DNA of 64,000 nt from Lachnospiraceae bacterium KGMB03038 (GCA_007361935.1 CP041667.1:1888501-1952500), one strand, 5' to 3'. Counted from the stretch's first letter, positions 40,104 to 49,527 are shown. Notes: generated by a model from the letters alone, not told the origin. Numbers and translations are program-made.

Positions 40104-41285
40104 TTAGTTCTGTTTCTTTATAAAGTCCTCATACAAGGGGGACATTTCCCGAAGTTTTGTTACGATCTCTTTCAAGCTGTCTACCACATAATCCAATTCT
40201 TCCTCCGTAGTCTGTTCGCTGAGCGTCAGCCGCAATGAACCATGGGCGATCTCATGAGGCAGGCCGATGGCCAGCAGTACATGAGACGGGTCTAAAGACC
40301 CGGAAGTGCAGGCGGAACCGCTGGATGCGCAGATCCCTTTTCCGTCCAACATGATCAAAAGGGATTCCCCTTCGATAAACTGGAAGCTAAAGTTGGCGTT
40401 ATTAGGCAGACGGTCCGTCCGATGCCCGTTCAGCCGGCAATAGGGGATCTCTGCAAGCACACGCTCGATCAAATGGTCTCTGAGTCTGGTCTCCTTGGAA
40501 ATTCTCTCTTCCATCGTCTCTGCCGCAAGGCGGGCCGCTGTTCCAAGCCCCACGATCCCAGGCACATTCTCTGTTCCCGCCCGGCGTTTCCGCTCCTGGC
40601 TTCCGCCGTGGATAAACGAACGAAGCCGAAGACCTTTGCGGATATAGAGGAATCCAATGCCTTTTGGCCCGTTCAGTTTGTGGCCGCTGGCGCTGAGCAT
40701 ATCAATATGGTACTCATCCACATGAATGGGAACATGGCCAAACGCCTGCACCGCATCGGTATGGAACAGGATCCCCTTTTCGTGGGCGATCTCGCCGATT
40801 TCCTTGATCGGCTGGATCGTTCCGATCTCATTGTTGGCAAACATAACAGAGATCAGGATCGTTTCCGGCCGGATGGCTTTCTCCAGTTCGTCCAGCTTTA
40901 CCACACCGTCTTCATCCACATCCAGATAGGTCACTTCAAACCCATGTTTCTCCAGAAACTCTGCCGAGTGCAGGATCGCGTGATGCTCGATCTTGGTGGT
41001 AATGATATGATTCCCCTTGTTCTTATAAGCCTCGGCCGCAGCTTTTAACGCCCAGTTGTCAGATTCCGTGCCGCCTGCGGTAAAATAAATCTCGTTGCTT
41101 TTCGCCCCCAGAATTCCCGCGATAATATCTCTCTGCCGGTCCAACACCTCTTTATTAGCGGAAGCAAAGCTGTAAACACTGGATGGATTCCCATAATTCT
41201 CTGTAAAATAAGGCAGCATTGCCTCTACCACTTCCGGCGCCGTCCGCGTAGTCGCCGCATTATCCAGATAAATCAGTTTCTCCAT
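40104..41285 (-). CDS. iscS: Cysteine desulfurase IscS/NifS
   Basis: A PLP enzyme of 393 residues that takes sulfur from cysteine for Fe-S clusters and tRNA thiolation. It starts MEKLIYLDNAATTRTAPEV. The PLP lysine is in SASGHKLNGPKG (about 203), and the active Cys loop is SSGSACTSGSLDPSH (Cys about 325). Start ATG 41285 follows GGAGGGACAAACT. It lies 33 bp behind the iscR-like gene, so cluster levels probably control it. Confidence 0.96.
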   Translation of the reverse strand: MEKLIYLDNAATTRTAPEVVEAMLPYFTENYGNPSSVYSFASANKEVLDRQRDIIAGILGAKSNEIYFTAGGTESDNWALKAAAEAYKNKGNHIITTKIEHHAILHSAEFLEKHGFEVTYLDVDEDGVVKLDELEKAIRPETILISVMFANNEIGTIQPIKEIGEIAHEKGILFHTDAVQAFGHVPIHVDEYHIDMLSASGHKLNGPKGIGFLYIRKGLRLRSFIHGGSQERKRRAGTENVPGIVGLGTAARLAAETMEERISKETRLRDHLIERVLAEIPYCRLNGHRTDRLPNNANFSFQFIEGESLLIMLDGKGICASSGSACTSGSLDPSHVLLAIGLPHEIAHGSLRLTLSEQTTEEELDYVVDSLKEIVTKLREMSPLYEDFIKKQN

Positions 41286-41318
41286 AGTTTGTCCCTCCAT
41301 TCACATCTATCGATTATA

Positions 41319-41777
41319 TTAGTTTCCACATTTAGGATTTTCACATTCACCAGACGGATTCAATTCTTTGCTCTCCTGTACCAGCTCGTCCAAATGAATC
41401 TCATCCACCGTCCGGCTGATGCTTTCATTGATCTTCTGCCACACATATTTTGTCACACATCCGCCTGCCGCCATACATTCCTCGCCATCAGAAAGGGCCG
41501 CGCATTTCACTGGTTCCAGACTTCCTTCCAGAGCCCGCAGAACATCTCCTACAGAAATTTCCTCCGGATTCCTTGCCAGCACATAGCCGCCGGACGCGCC
41601 CCGGATACTTTTGACCAATCCGGCCTTTTTCATCAGCGCTACCAGCTGCTCCAGATACCGCTCAGAGATCTCCTGCCTGGCCGCGATGCTGTTGATCGAA
41701 ACCGGCTCTCTCTCACTATATCTCGCCAGATCAATGATGGCTCTCAATCCATATCTTCCTTTTGTCGAAAGCTTCAA
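41319..41777 (-). CDS. iscR: Rrf2-family regulator IscR
   Basis: A winged-helix repressor of 152 residues that senses Fe-S status. It has the Rrf2 start MKLSTKGRYGLRAI, an HTH with SERYLEQLVALMKKAGLV, and the three cluster cysteines Cys92, Cys101 and Cys107. A C-terminal CENPKC pair is an extra feature. The start codon is TTG with AGGTGAGG upstream. As first gene of iscR-iscS-iscU-mnmA it probably autoregulates the operon. The upstream gap to the divergent flippase is 150 bp. Confidence 0.93.
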   Translation of the reverse strand: MKLSTKGRYGLRAIIDLARYSEREPVSINSIAARQEISERYLEQLVALMKKAGLVKSIRGASGGYVLARNPEEISVGDVLRALEGSLEPVKCAALSDGEECMAAGGCVTKYVWQKINESISRTVDEIHLDELVQESKELNPSGECENPKCGN

Positions 41778-41927
41778 ATCCTCACCTTCTTTTTAATTCC
41801 TACTATTTCACTAGGGATTGTGTCAAAAGTAGGATACCACCCATTTTCAGTTCTGTCAATACCTTCCTTTGAATATGTTAGAACAACAGAGCGCTGTTTG
41901 CGTTACAGATCTTAAGGTGGTCCTTCT

Positions 41928-43259
41928 ATGTCTGGAAAACACATCCTCCTAAAAGGAGCTTTCGTCCTGACCCTTACCGGGTTCGCCACCCGGTTTATGG
42001 GCTTTTTTTATCGGATTTTCCTAAGCCGCGCCTTCGGCGAAGAAGGCGTAGGGCTTTACCAGCTTGTCTTTCCTGTCTATGCCCTTTGCTTTTCTCTTAC
42101 CTGCGCGGGGATAGAGACCGCGATCTCCAGATGTGTGGCCAAAAAGACAGCGACCGGCCAGCCAAAAGAAGCTCTTGGCCTTCTCTATACGGGACTTTTT
42201 CTGACTCTGACCGCCTCCTGCTGCGCCACTTTATTTCTTCAGAATTTTGCCGGATGGATCGCGGACGTCTTTCTCCAGGAACCACGCTGCAGCCATCTGC
42301 TTGTGATCCTCTCCTACGTGTTCCCTTTTGCCGCGGCGCACAGCTGCATTGTTGGATACTATTTGGGCCAGAAGGCGACGCGGATCCCCGCTTCCTCCCA
42401 GTTGGTGGAACAGACTGTACGGATTCTTTCCGTTTATCTCCTTTACTGGATCGGAGCCAAAAACGGGGCCTCCTTTGGGATCTCTGTGGCGGTGGCCGGA
42501 CTGGCGGCCGGCGAACTGGCTTCCTCCGCCTTTTGCCTGCGGGCTGTCCTCCGGGAAGTTCCCAGGAAAAGCCGATCTCGGCTCCGCTTTTTTTCTTTCT
42601 TTAAATATGCCAGGGAGCTTCTGACTTTCTCTCTTCCCCTTACCGCCAACCGGGTATTGCTCAATATCCTGCAAAGCGCAGAAGCCATCTCCATCCCTCT
42701 GAGGCTGCAGATTTACGGAATGTCTTCCAAAGAAGCTCTGAGCGCTTACGGCGTGCTGACGGGAATGGCGCTTCCCTGTGTCCTCTTTCCGTCCGCCATC
42801 ACCAACTCACTTTCTACCATGCTGCTGCCCACGGTCGCTGAGATCCAGGCGGCGGATAACCGCAAAGCCTTATCTGGCATTATTCAGAAATCTGTCTATT
42901 CCTGTGTCTTCATGGGATCTGTCTGCTGTGTCGCTCTGCTTTGCTTTGGACAATGGCTTGGCGTTCTTCTTTTTGACAGTTCTCTTGCCGGAGATTTTAT
43001 CGTGACTCTGGCCTGGATCTGTCCCTTTCTTTACGCCGGCAGTACACTCATCAGTATTCTGAATGGGCTGGGAAAGACCGCCCTTTCCTTCCTGATCAAC
43101 GCCGGCAGCCTGACTGTCCGCATCGGAAGTGTTTTCTTTCTGATCCCTGTCTTTGGGATCCAGGGATATCTGTGGGGGCTTCTGGCAAGTCAGGTCTGTG
43201 TATTTGTCTTCTGCGGCGTATATCTGTACATCTGGATCCGTTCAGAAACTCCTCTTTAG
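41928..43259 (+). CDS. SpoVB-like oligosaccharide flippase (MOP superfamily)
   Basis: A membrane protein of 443 residues with about 12-14 hydrophobic segments and no long soluble domain. The N-terminus LTGFATRFMGFFYRIFLSRAFGEEGVGLYQLV, in short form RFMGFFYRIFLSRAFG, is typical of SpoVB/MurJ-type polysaccharide transporters. It may flip lipid II or another lipid-linked glycan, in vegetative cells or during spore cortex synthesis. It is transcribed alone and divergently from iscR. The exact substrate is not predictable. Confidence 0.88.
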   Translation: MSGKHILLKGAFVLTLTGFATRFMGFFYRIFLSRAFGEEGVGLYQLVFPVYALCFSLTCAGIETAISRCVAKKTATGQPKEALGLLYTGLFLTLTASCCATLFLQNFAGWIADVFLQEPRCSHLLVILSYVFPFAAAHSCIVGYYLGQKATRIPASSQLVEQTVRILSVYLLYWIGAKNGASFGISVAVAGLAAGELASSAFCLRAVLREVPRKSRSRLRFFSFFKYARELLTFSLPLTANRVLLNILQSAEAISIPLRLQIYGMSSKEALSAYGVLTGMALPCVLFPSAITNSLSTMLLPTVAEIQAADNRKALSGIIQKSVYSCVFMGSVCCVALLCFGQWLGVLLFDSSLAGDFIVTLAWICPFLYAGSTLISILNGLGKTALSFLINAGSLTVRIGSVFFLIPVFGIQGYLWGLLASQVCVFVFCGVYLYIWIRSETPL

Positions 43260-43381
43260 TCCATAGCTCAGATTCCAGACCCGCTTCAAAACAGCTGTGT
43301 CTACTGCTGAAAAGTTCATAAAAATGTGCTAAACTATATCCAGACACACGCAAAGTCTTTCAAGAAAGGAACTCTTACACA

Positions 43382-43981
43382 ATGGAACTCAACCGCCAAA
43401 GAGCTGAAATAGAGCTGGAATACGCAGCTTCTTTAAATCCCGGAGACTGGACGGCACATTCCCGTTTTGTGGCCCTTGCCTGTAAAAATATCGCCTCCCG
43501 ATGCAAGGACCTATGTTCTGAAACAGCTTATTGTTATGGATTATTACATGATATTGGCCGCTATGCCGGGCGAAGTTCGGAAAAGCATTTGATCGACGGA
43601 TACCGGTTCTGCATGGAGCGGGGCTGGGAAAAAGCGACGCAGATCTGTATTTCCCATGCTTTTATGATCCAGGATATCACAACCTCTATCGGCGTCTTCG
43701 ATGTATCGCGGGAAGACTATCAGTTTATGGCAGAATTTATCGAAAACGCCCAGTATGACGATTATGACCGGCTTGTCCAGCTATGCGACGCGTTAGCGCT
43801 TCCAAGCGGTTTCTGCCTCCTGGAAAAACGGTTTGTGGACGTAGCTCTCCGCTATGGAACGCCGCCTGTTATCGTCCAGCGTTGGAGAAAAACATTAGAG
43901 ATCAAAGAAATATTTGAAGAAAAAATCAAGGATTCTATCTACCTTTTCCTCCCAGGTGTGGTAGAGAATACTTTTTCCTGA
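43382..43981 (+). CDS. HD-domain hydrolase
   Basis: A 199-residue metal-dependent phosphohydrolase. HD residues are His in WTAHSRFVA (about 25) and the HD pair in CYGLLHDIGRYAGRS (about 57), with further His in SEKHLIDGY and CISHAFM. The C-terminal third is helical. Family members cleave nucleotides or act on small phosphate esters; the substrate here is unknown. The gene is alone, with AAAGGAA before the ATG, and shares a terminator with dacF. Confidence 0.82.
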   Translation: MELNRQRAEIELEYAASLNPGDWTAHSRFVALACKNIASRCKDLCSETAYCYGLLHDIGRYAGRSSEKHLIDGYRFCMERGWEKATQICISHAFMIQDITTSIGVFDVSREDYQFMAEFIENAQYDDYDRLVQLCDALALPSGFCLLEKRFVDVALRYGTPPVIVQRWRKTLEIKEIFEEKIKDSIYLFLPGVVENTFS

Positions 43982-43992
43982 AAAGCAAGATA

Positions 43993-44042
43993 AAAGCAAG
44001 TGAAAGGCCCTGTTTTCCCAGTTCCTCTCACTTGCTTTCTTT
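43993..44042. terminator. Shared terminator of the HD gene and dacF
   Basis: An 11-bp perfect stem AAAGCAAGTGA/TCACTTGCTTT has a 24-base loop. T-rich sequence follows on both strands (TTTCTTTC on plus, TTTTATC on minus). The convergent genes end on either side. Confidence 0.75.
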
Positions 44043-44070
44043 CAGCTCTTCCCTCAGGGATCCTCATTTC

Positions 44071-45279
44071 CTACAGCAAAAATCTCTCCATCGCATCTTT
44101 GGCCGCGCTTTGGCAGCTTATCTTTTCTACAGATTCTGCCGCCGCGACATCCACTCTTCCAATCTCTTCTCCCTCCAAGGTGTACACCGCTTCCCCAACC
44201 TTATCCCCCTCCTTCACAGGAGCCTTTAGATCATCATTCCACACCACTTTCCGTTCGATGGCGCTTAGGTCGGCTCCGGCGGTATCTACATATGTAAAAG
44301 GTTCTTTCTGGACTGTTTTCACAGAGTCCTTTACTCCCCTCCGGATCTCTACCGCTTCTGTCTTTGGCGCTTCTTCCTCCGCGTATCTGGTACATTTCCC
44401 AAATCCATAATTCAAAAGGGCTACCGCATCCTTGGTCCGATCCTTGCTGGTCTTCGCCGCCATGATCACTCCGATCAGTTCCATCCCGTCCTTTTCTGCC
44501 GTTGCGGAGATACAGAATCCGGCTTTGCTGGTAGATCCGGTCTTCAGCCCTGTGGCATACTCATAATGCCGGACCAGCTTGTTGGTATTGGACAGGCCAA
44601 AAACAGAAGTCCCTTTCTGGGTGGTGTGAGTGATATCTTCCATCCAGATCATACAGTAGTCCCGGATCTTAGGATAAGAAGTGATCAGTTCCCTGGACAT
44701 CAGCGCGATATCCCTGGCTGTAGTCAGATGACCATCCGCGTCCAGACCATTGCAGTTGACAAATGTGGTATTCTCCATTCCCAGTTCCTTTGCCCGTTCA
44801 TTCATCCGGACCACAAATTCTTCCTCGCTTCCCCGTATATGTTCCGCCATAGCTACACAGGCATCGTTTGCGCTGGCTACCGCAATACACTTGATCATCG
44901 TATCCACCGACTGTACTTCTCCCGGTTCCAGGAACACTTGAGACCCGCCCATGGAAGCCGCGTATTCAGAAGTGGTCACTTCGTCTTCCAGGCTGATCTT
45001 TCCCTCCTCCAGGGCGTCAAAGATCAAAAGCAGGGTCATAACCTTTGTCACACTGGCCGGAGGAAGCTGTTCGTCCGGGTTTTTCTCATAGATCACCTGT
45101 CCAGTCGATGCTTCCATTAATAATGCGGACGGTGCAGAAAGTTCTGCTTCCGCGCCGTCCGCCTTTTCTTCTGTCTCTTTTGTCTCCTCTTCCTGCTGTA
45201 TGACTCCGTCAACATCCGCTGCCAGCACTGGCTGTACCCACAGCCCCAGACATAGCAGCCAAGCCAAGATTCGCTTCAT
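44071..45279 (-). CDS. D-alanyl-D-alanine carboxypeptidase (DacF/PBP5 type)
   Basis: A low-molecular-weight penicillin-binding protein of 402 residues that trims the stem peptide of peptidoglycan. A signal peptide (residues 1-21) ends after VLAA. The active-site boxes are SVTK (catalytic Ser about 77), SAN in VASANDACVAMAEH and KTG in TGLKTGSTSKAGF. A C-terminal PBP5-C-like domain follows from about residue 290. It resembles DacF, which acts in sporulation, but a vegetative role is equally possible. Start ATG 45279 follows GGAGAG. Confidence 0.93.
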   Translation of the reverse strand: MKRILAWLLCLGLWVQPVLAADVDGVIQQEEETKETEEKADGAEAELSAPSALLMEASTGQVIYEKNPDEQLPPASVTKVMTLLLIFDALEEGKISLEDEVTTSEYAASMGGSQVFLEPGEVQSVDTMIKCIAVASANDACVAMAEHIRGSEEEFVVRMNERAKELGMENTTFVNCNGLDADGHLTTARDIALMSRELITSYPKIRDYCMIWMEDITHTTQKGTSVFGLSNTNKLVRHYEYATGLKTGSTSKAGFCISATAEKDGMELIGVIMAAKTSKDRTKDAVALLNYGFGKCTRYAEEEAPKTEAVEIRRGVKDSVKTVQKEPFTYVDTAGADLSAIERKVVWNDDLKAPVKEGDKVGEAVYTLEGEEIGRVDVAAAESVEKISCQSAAKDAMERFLL

Positions 45280-45364
45280 TGGCAACTCTCCACATACTAC
45301 GGTTACTACTAATGTAGTAGCCTTTCCGTGAAAATATGACCAGAAATGCAGTCCTCCCCATTCT

Positions 45365-45574
45365 CTACTGAACAGAAAGCACGGTGTAATCTTTGTCCTC
45401 TACCGTCTTCTTGAGCGCTTCATCAGAGATCTCTCCGTTTAAGATCACTTCTGCTGTTCCGTCCTCATGGCTGACGATAGCCTCGTCCACCTGCGGAAGC
45501 GCCTCCAGCGCTTTCTTTACCGTTGCCTCACAGTGGCCGCACATCATTCCTTCAATCTTCATCGTTTTCTTCAT
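45365..45574 (-). CDS. Possible internal start giving free CopZ-like chaperone
   Basis: Within copA, ATG at 45574 is preceded by AGGAGG (45582-45587) with the ideal seven-base spacing. Translation from it gives a 69-residue HMA protein starting MKKTMKIEGMMCGHC, the size and form of CopZ. It may be made as a free chaperone in addition to the fused domain. This is inference: the codons also encode the linker KKKEETK. Confidence 0.5.
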   Translation of the reverse strand: MKKTMKIEGMMCGHCEATVKKALEALPQVDEAIVSHEDGTAEVILNGEISDEALKKTVEDKDYTVLSVQ

Positions 45575-47917
45575 CTTTGTTTCCTCCTTTTTCTTTGTTC
45601 CATTGGCTGGTTTGATTTTTTTATCTTTTGACGCATCGTGCATCCGGAACCAATTCAGACGCAGCGCGTTGGTCACCACACAGAAGCTGGAAAGGCTCAT
45701 AGCCGCCGCCCCAAACATAGGATTTAGTTTTAATCCAAACATGGGGAACCATACTCCCGCCGCCAGAGGGATTCCAATTACATTATAGAAGAATGCCCAG
45801 AACAGATTCTCATGGATGTTCCTCAATGTTGCCCGGCTTAGACGGATGGCCGCCGGCACATCGCTTAATCGGCTCTTCATCAGCACCACATCCGCCGCGT
45901 CAATGGCAATGTCTGTTCCCGCTCCGATGGCGATCCCCATATCGGCTCTGGTAAGCGCAGGCGCATCATTAATGCCGTCTCCCACCATAGCGACTTTCCC
46001 TTTCTTCTTCAGGGCACGGATCACGCTTTCTTTTCCGTCCGGCAGTACGCCCGCGATCACTTCGTCTACACCGGCCTGCCGTCCGATCGCTTTAGCTGTC
46101 CGCTCATTATCTCCGGTGAGCATCACCACATGAATTCCCATATTCTGCAGTTCTTTTACCGCTTGAGGGCTGTCTTCCTTGATCACATCCGCCACGGCGA
46201 TGATTCCGGCAAGCCGGCCGTTCCTGCTGAAAAACAATGGGGTTTTCCCTCCTTCTGCCAACTGCTCCGCCTGAAGGCGCATCCCTTCCGGGACCTCCGC
46301 ACATTCACGGATAAATTTCAGATTTCCTCCGATCAGCACATCCTCTCCCAGCCGGCCGGAGAGTCCGTTTCCAGCCACCGCCTGGAAATCCGTAAGGTCT
46401 GCCTTGCCTTCCTGCCGGGCTATCTGTTCCGGCAGCCCCAGTTCTTCCGCTCTAAGGATTACCGCGCGGGCCAGCGGATGTTCGCTTTTCTTCTCCAAAT
46501 GATACGCCATGGAAAGAAGCTCTTCCTCTGTCACCCCTTCCGCCGGGAGCAGGTCTGTCACCTTCGGTTCGCCGCTGGTAATGGTTCCCGTCTTATCCAG
46601 CGCCACGATCTGCATTTTCCCAGTTTCTTCCAGTGACACAGCCGTCTTAAACAGGATTCCGTTCTTAGCTCCCATTCCGTTGCCCACCATGATCGCCACC
46701 GGCGTGGCAAGTCCCAGGGCGCAGGGACAGCTGATCACTAACACGGAAATCCCGCGGGCCAGAGCAAATCCTACGGTTTCCCCTGCCAAAAGCCACACCA
46801 GGATGGTCACTGCCGCAATGGCGATCACTGCCGGCACAAATACGCCAGATACCCGGTCTGCCACCTTTGCGATAGGCGCCTTTGTGGCCGCCGCATCGCT
46901 GACCATCTGGATGATCCGGGAAAGCGTGGTATCCTCTCCCACTCTGGAAGCCTGGCATTTTAAGAATCCCGACTGATTCAAGGTAGCTGCTGACACCGGG
47001 TCCCCCGCTTCTTTATCTGCAGGGATACTCTCCCCGGTCAGCGCCGATTCATTGACGGCGCTGATCCCTTCCAGCACAGTGCCGTCCACCGGAATGTTTT
47101 CTCCCGGCCTGACAACAAATATATCTCCTTTCCGGACCTGATCCACAGAGACTTGTGTTTCTTCTCCGTCCCGGATAACATTGGCCGTCTTCGGCGCCAG
47201 CCGCATGAGACTTTTCAGCGCATCGGTGGTCCGGCCTTTCGACCGGGCTTCCAGCATTTTCCCCACGGTGATCAATGTCAGGATCATTGCCGCTGACTCA
47301 AAGTAAAATTCATGCATGAAAGACATAATCGCCTCCATGTCGCCCCGCATCTGGGCGTCTGTCATGGCAAACAGCGCATACAGGCTGTAGCCGTAGGAAG
47401 CGCCTGCCCCAAGAGCTACCAGGGTGTCCATATTCGGCGCCCGATGCCACAGGCTTTTGAATCCGCTGATAAAAAACTTCTGATTAATGACCATGACCAC
47501 GGTCGTCAGCAGCAATTGGAGGATTCCAACCGCCACATGATTCTTGGCCAGTATATCCGGAAGCGGCCAGTCCCACATCATATGCCCCATAGAGACATAC
47601 ATCAGGGGCAGCAGAAAACAAAGGGAAGCGATCAGCCTTCGCTTCAGCGCGGGAGTCTCTTTGTCTTTCAGCAGTTCCTCCTGGGCTGCAGCCTTAGTTT
47701 CTCCGCTTTTCTCCTGAACCCCCTTCTCTGCCGCTCCATAGCCCGCTTCTTCCACGGCCGCAATGATCGCCGCCGGGGAGGCGGTTCCTTCCACTCCCAT
47801 AGAGTTGGTCAGCAGGCTGACGGAGCAGGAATCCACTCCTTCCACCTTGGAAACCGCCTTTTCCACTCTGGCGCTGCAGGCGGCGCAGCTCATGCCAGTT
47901 ACAGTATATTGCTTCAT
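45365..47917 (-). CDS. copA: Copper-exporting P1B-type ATPase with N- and C-terminal metal-binding domains
   Basis: A copper exporter of 850 residues. The N-terminal HMA domain has MSCAAC (Cys11, Cys14). The core has the membrane CPC motif in ISCPCALGLATP, the phosphorylation site DKTGT, HP in KKSEHPLARA and GDGINDAPAL. A second HMA domain with MMCGHC, resembling the CopZ chaperone, is fused at the C-terminus after a Lys/Glu linker. An internal perfect Shine-Dalgarno and ATG precede this last domain (see separate entry). It is 39 bp behind csoR and so copper-induced. Confidence 0.96.
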   Translation of the reverse strand: MKQYTVTGMSCAACSARVEKAVSKVEGVDSCSVSLLTNSMGVEGTASPAAIIAAVEEAGYGAAEKGVQEKSGETKAAAQEELLKDKETPALKRRLIASLCFLLPLMYVSMGHMMWDWPLPDILAKNHVAVGILQLLLTTVVMVINQKFFISGFKSLWHRAPNMDTLVALGAGASYGYSLYALFAMTDAQMRGDMEAIMSFMHEFYFESAAMILTLITVGKMLEARSKGRTTDALKSLMRLAPKTANVIRDGEETQVSVDQVRKGDIFVVRPGENIPVDGTVLEGISAVNESALTGESIPADKEAGDPVSAATLNQSGFLKCQASRVGEDTTLSRIIQMVSDAAATKAPIAKVADRVSGVFVPAVIAIAAVTILVWLLAGETVGFALARGISVLVISCPCALGLATPVAIMVGNGMGAKNGILFKTAVSLEETGKMQIVALDKTGTITSGEPKVTDLLPAEGVTEEELLSMAYHLEKKSEHPLARAVILRAEELGLPEQIARQEGKADLTDFQAVAGNGLSGRLGEDVLIGGNLKFIRECAEVPEGMRLQAEQLAEGGKTPLFFSRNGRLAGIIAVADVIKEDSPQAVKELQNMGIHVVMLTGDNERTAKAIGRQAGVDEVIAGVLPDGKESVIRALKKKGKVAMVGDGINDAPALTRADMGIAIGAGTDIAIDAADVVLMKSRLSDVPAAIRLSRATLRNIHENLFWAFFYNVIGIPLAAGVWFPMFGLKLNPMFGAAAMSLSSFCVVTNALRLNWFRMHDASKDKKIKPANGTKKKEETKMKKTMKIEGMMCGHCEATVKKALEALPQVDEAIVSHEDGTAEVILNGEISDEALKKTVEDKDYTVLSVQ

Positions 47918-47956
47918 AGGTCTGCACCTTCTTTCTATGAACGAATCACTCCAACA

Positions 47957-48268
47957 TTATTTCATAAGCTTCTGCAGGACATTCACCAGTTCGTCGATCG
48001 TCTCTTCCTTTCCTTCCCGGATATCCTCCGCCACACAGGTACGGATATGGTTTGCCAAAAGCACCTTTGTAAAACTGTTGAGCGCGGCGTTTGCCGCGGA
48101 TACCTGGATCAGGATCTCCGGGCAGTAGGCATCCTGCTCCACCATCTTTTTAATTCCCCTCACCTGTCCCTCGATCCGGTTCAATCGGTTTAACAGGTCC
48201 TTGTATTCCTTATCTGACCGTTCTTTCGTCCGGTGACAGCAATCTTTTGTTTCCTTTTTTTCTTCCAT
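47957..48268 (-). CDS. csoR: CsoR-family copper-sensing repressor
   Basis: A four-helix repressor of 103 residues (DUF156). The Cu(I) ligands are Cys49 in DAYCPEI and His74 and Cys78 in LANHIRTC, the C-H-C set of true copper sensors. It begins with a Cys-Cys-His tail region. RLNRIEGQVRGIKKMVE is the family signature (cited in part). It precedes copA and represses the pair by binding the operator in its own promoter. AGGTGAAAAA precedes the ATG. Confidence 0.95.
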   Translation of the reverse strand: MEEKKETKDCCHRTKERSDKEYKDLLNRLNRIEGQVRGIKKMVEQDAYCPEILIQVSAANAALNSFTKVLLANHIRTCVAEDIREGKEETIDELVNVLQKLMK

Positions 48269-48291
48269 TTTTTCACCTCATTTCACGGATG

Positions 48292-48320
48292 ATTATATAC
48301 CCCGCCAGGGTATATGTCAA
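48292..48320 (-). promoter_or_regulatory. csoR-copA promoter with embedded operator
   Basis: On the minus strand TTGACA (48315-48320) and TATAAT (48292-48297) are a perfect promoter with 17-base spacing. The inverted repeat ATATACCC-CGCCA-GGGTATAT (48295-48315) fills the spacer exactly. Its shape matches known CsoR operators, so bound repressor would block RNA polymerase. Confidence 0.92.
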
Positions 48321-48353
48321 TGGTTTCTTTTGAGAATTATTCTCTTTTAAAAA

Positions 48354-48405
48354 GAAAAAACTGCCAGTTTTCCTATGTGATATGATCACGATCTGACAGC
48401 TTTTT
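48354..48405 (-). terminator. Terminator after the higA gene
   Basis: On the minus strand CTGTCAG pairs with CTGGCAG (one G-U pair) across a 25-base loop, with AAAAAG before and TTTTTTC after. It lies about 45 bp downstream of the HigA stop and just upstream of the csoR promoter. Confidence 0.7.
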
Positions 48406-48447
48406 ATCTTTATTATTTTATTCATGGTACAAATTAACACTTCTTAA

Positions 48448-49527
48448 TCAAAATACCATTTTCACTTTATATTTATGGCGCAGTGAGCTCATCATACAAT
48501 CATCAAATCGAACAATTCCATCATTTTGCAATCTCCCAAGAATGATTCCGGGATCGCGGTCGATCTCTTTTGCAAACGCTTTTATAGCCTGAAGATCAAA
48601 TTTCTTTTTTGACAAAAAATCATGATAACGCTCAGGAGGGATCAAATGATCCGATGCATAACGATTGGCATCTGCCTCTTTTTCCCCTGTTTCTTTTTCA
48701 AATGAAATGCCATAATCTCCATTGACAATATGTCCGATTTCATGAAAAAGCGTAAACCAAAACGAATCCGCATTCAATCTTCTATCGTTTACCATCAACA
48801 TAATATTATCACCAACTTTTTTTGTTGCGCCATTTGTTTTTGAGCCAGAAATATTTGGCAATATCACAAGCACAACACCTGCTTCAAGAAAAGCTCTGCG
48901 AAGCAACGGATAAAATCCCTCATGATCTTTTGTTAAGGTCAACGCATATTCCGCTGCCGTTTCAAATTTCTTTTTATTAAATTTAGGTGCTTCTGTCTTA
49001 AGAGTTTTATTGATTGCAATTTGAACCATTACATTCGCTTTAACAATATTTCCTTCTGTAATTTCCTCTGCTGATTTTCTAAAATTAACCGTCATATCTC
49101 GTTTCGTAAATACCGAAAGCGTTGCAACATTAAGAAATTTTCTAACTTGTTTAATCTGCTCTTCCTTTTTCCTCGGCAAATCTGGCAGACCATAATTATC
49201 TCTAAAATATTTATAATCAAAATATTTAAATACAGCCCGCTCTTTTTCCAATTCCTCTTCTGACTTAAATTCCGCAACCAAAGCCTCATAAGTATTCTGC
49301 AGCCGCAGCCAGTAATCAACACTTGTTCCTAACATTCTGGAGAGCTTCATTGAAATATCAATAGAAAGGCTTTGTTCCCCACGAATCAGCAAACTAAGAT
49401 TCTTAGGTGTGGTATCTAACCTCTTAGCAAAATCTTCTTGAGTAAGTCCGCTTTGTTCGACAATTTCTTTAATGTAATATCCTGGATGAAAAGCAATCTT
49501 ATCATTACATTCAATGTAATTATTCAT
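48448..49527 (-). CDS. higA: HigA-type antitoxin with ImmA/IrrE peptidase domain
   Basis: A 359-residue protein with an N-terminal XRE-type HTH (SGLTQEDFAKRLDTTPKNLSLLIRG, about 25-50, cited in part as LTQEDFAKRLDTTPKNLS) and a C-terminal zinc peptidase domain with HEIGH in WFTLFHEIGHIVNG (about 262). Such HigA-ImmA fusions neutralise HigB toxins and repress their operon. The base composition is more AT-rich than its neighbours, which suggests acquisition. The partner toxin just upstream is broken, so this is now an orphan antitoxin. Its ATG overlaps the old toxin stop by eight bases. Confidence 0.88.
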   Translation of the reverse strand: MNNYIECNDKIAFHPGYYIKEIVEQSGLTQEDFAKRLDTTPKNLSLLIRGEQSLSIDISMKLSRMLGTSVDYWLRLQNTYEALVAEFKSEEELEKERAVFKYFDYKYFRDNYGLPDLPRKKEEQIKQVRKFLNVATLSVFTKRDMTVNFRKSAEEITEGNIVKANVMVQIAINKTLKTEAPKFNKKKFETAAEYALTLTKDHEGFYPLLRRAFLEAGVVLVILPNISGSKTNGATKKVGDNIMLMVNDRRLNADSFWFTLFHEIGHIVNGDYGISFEKETGEKEADANRYASDHLIPPERYHDFLSKKKFDLQAIKAFAKEIDRDPGIILGRLQNDGIVRFDDCMMSSLRHKYKVKMVF

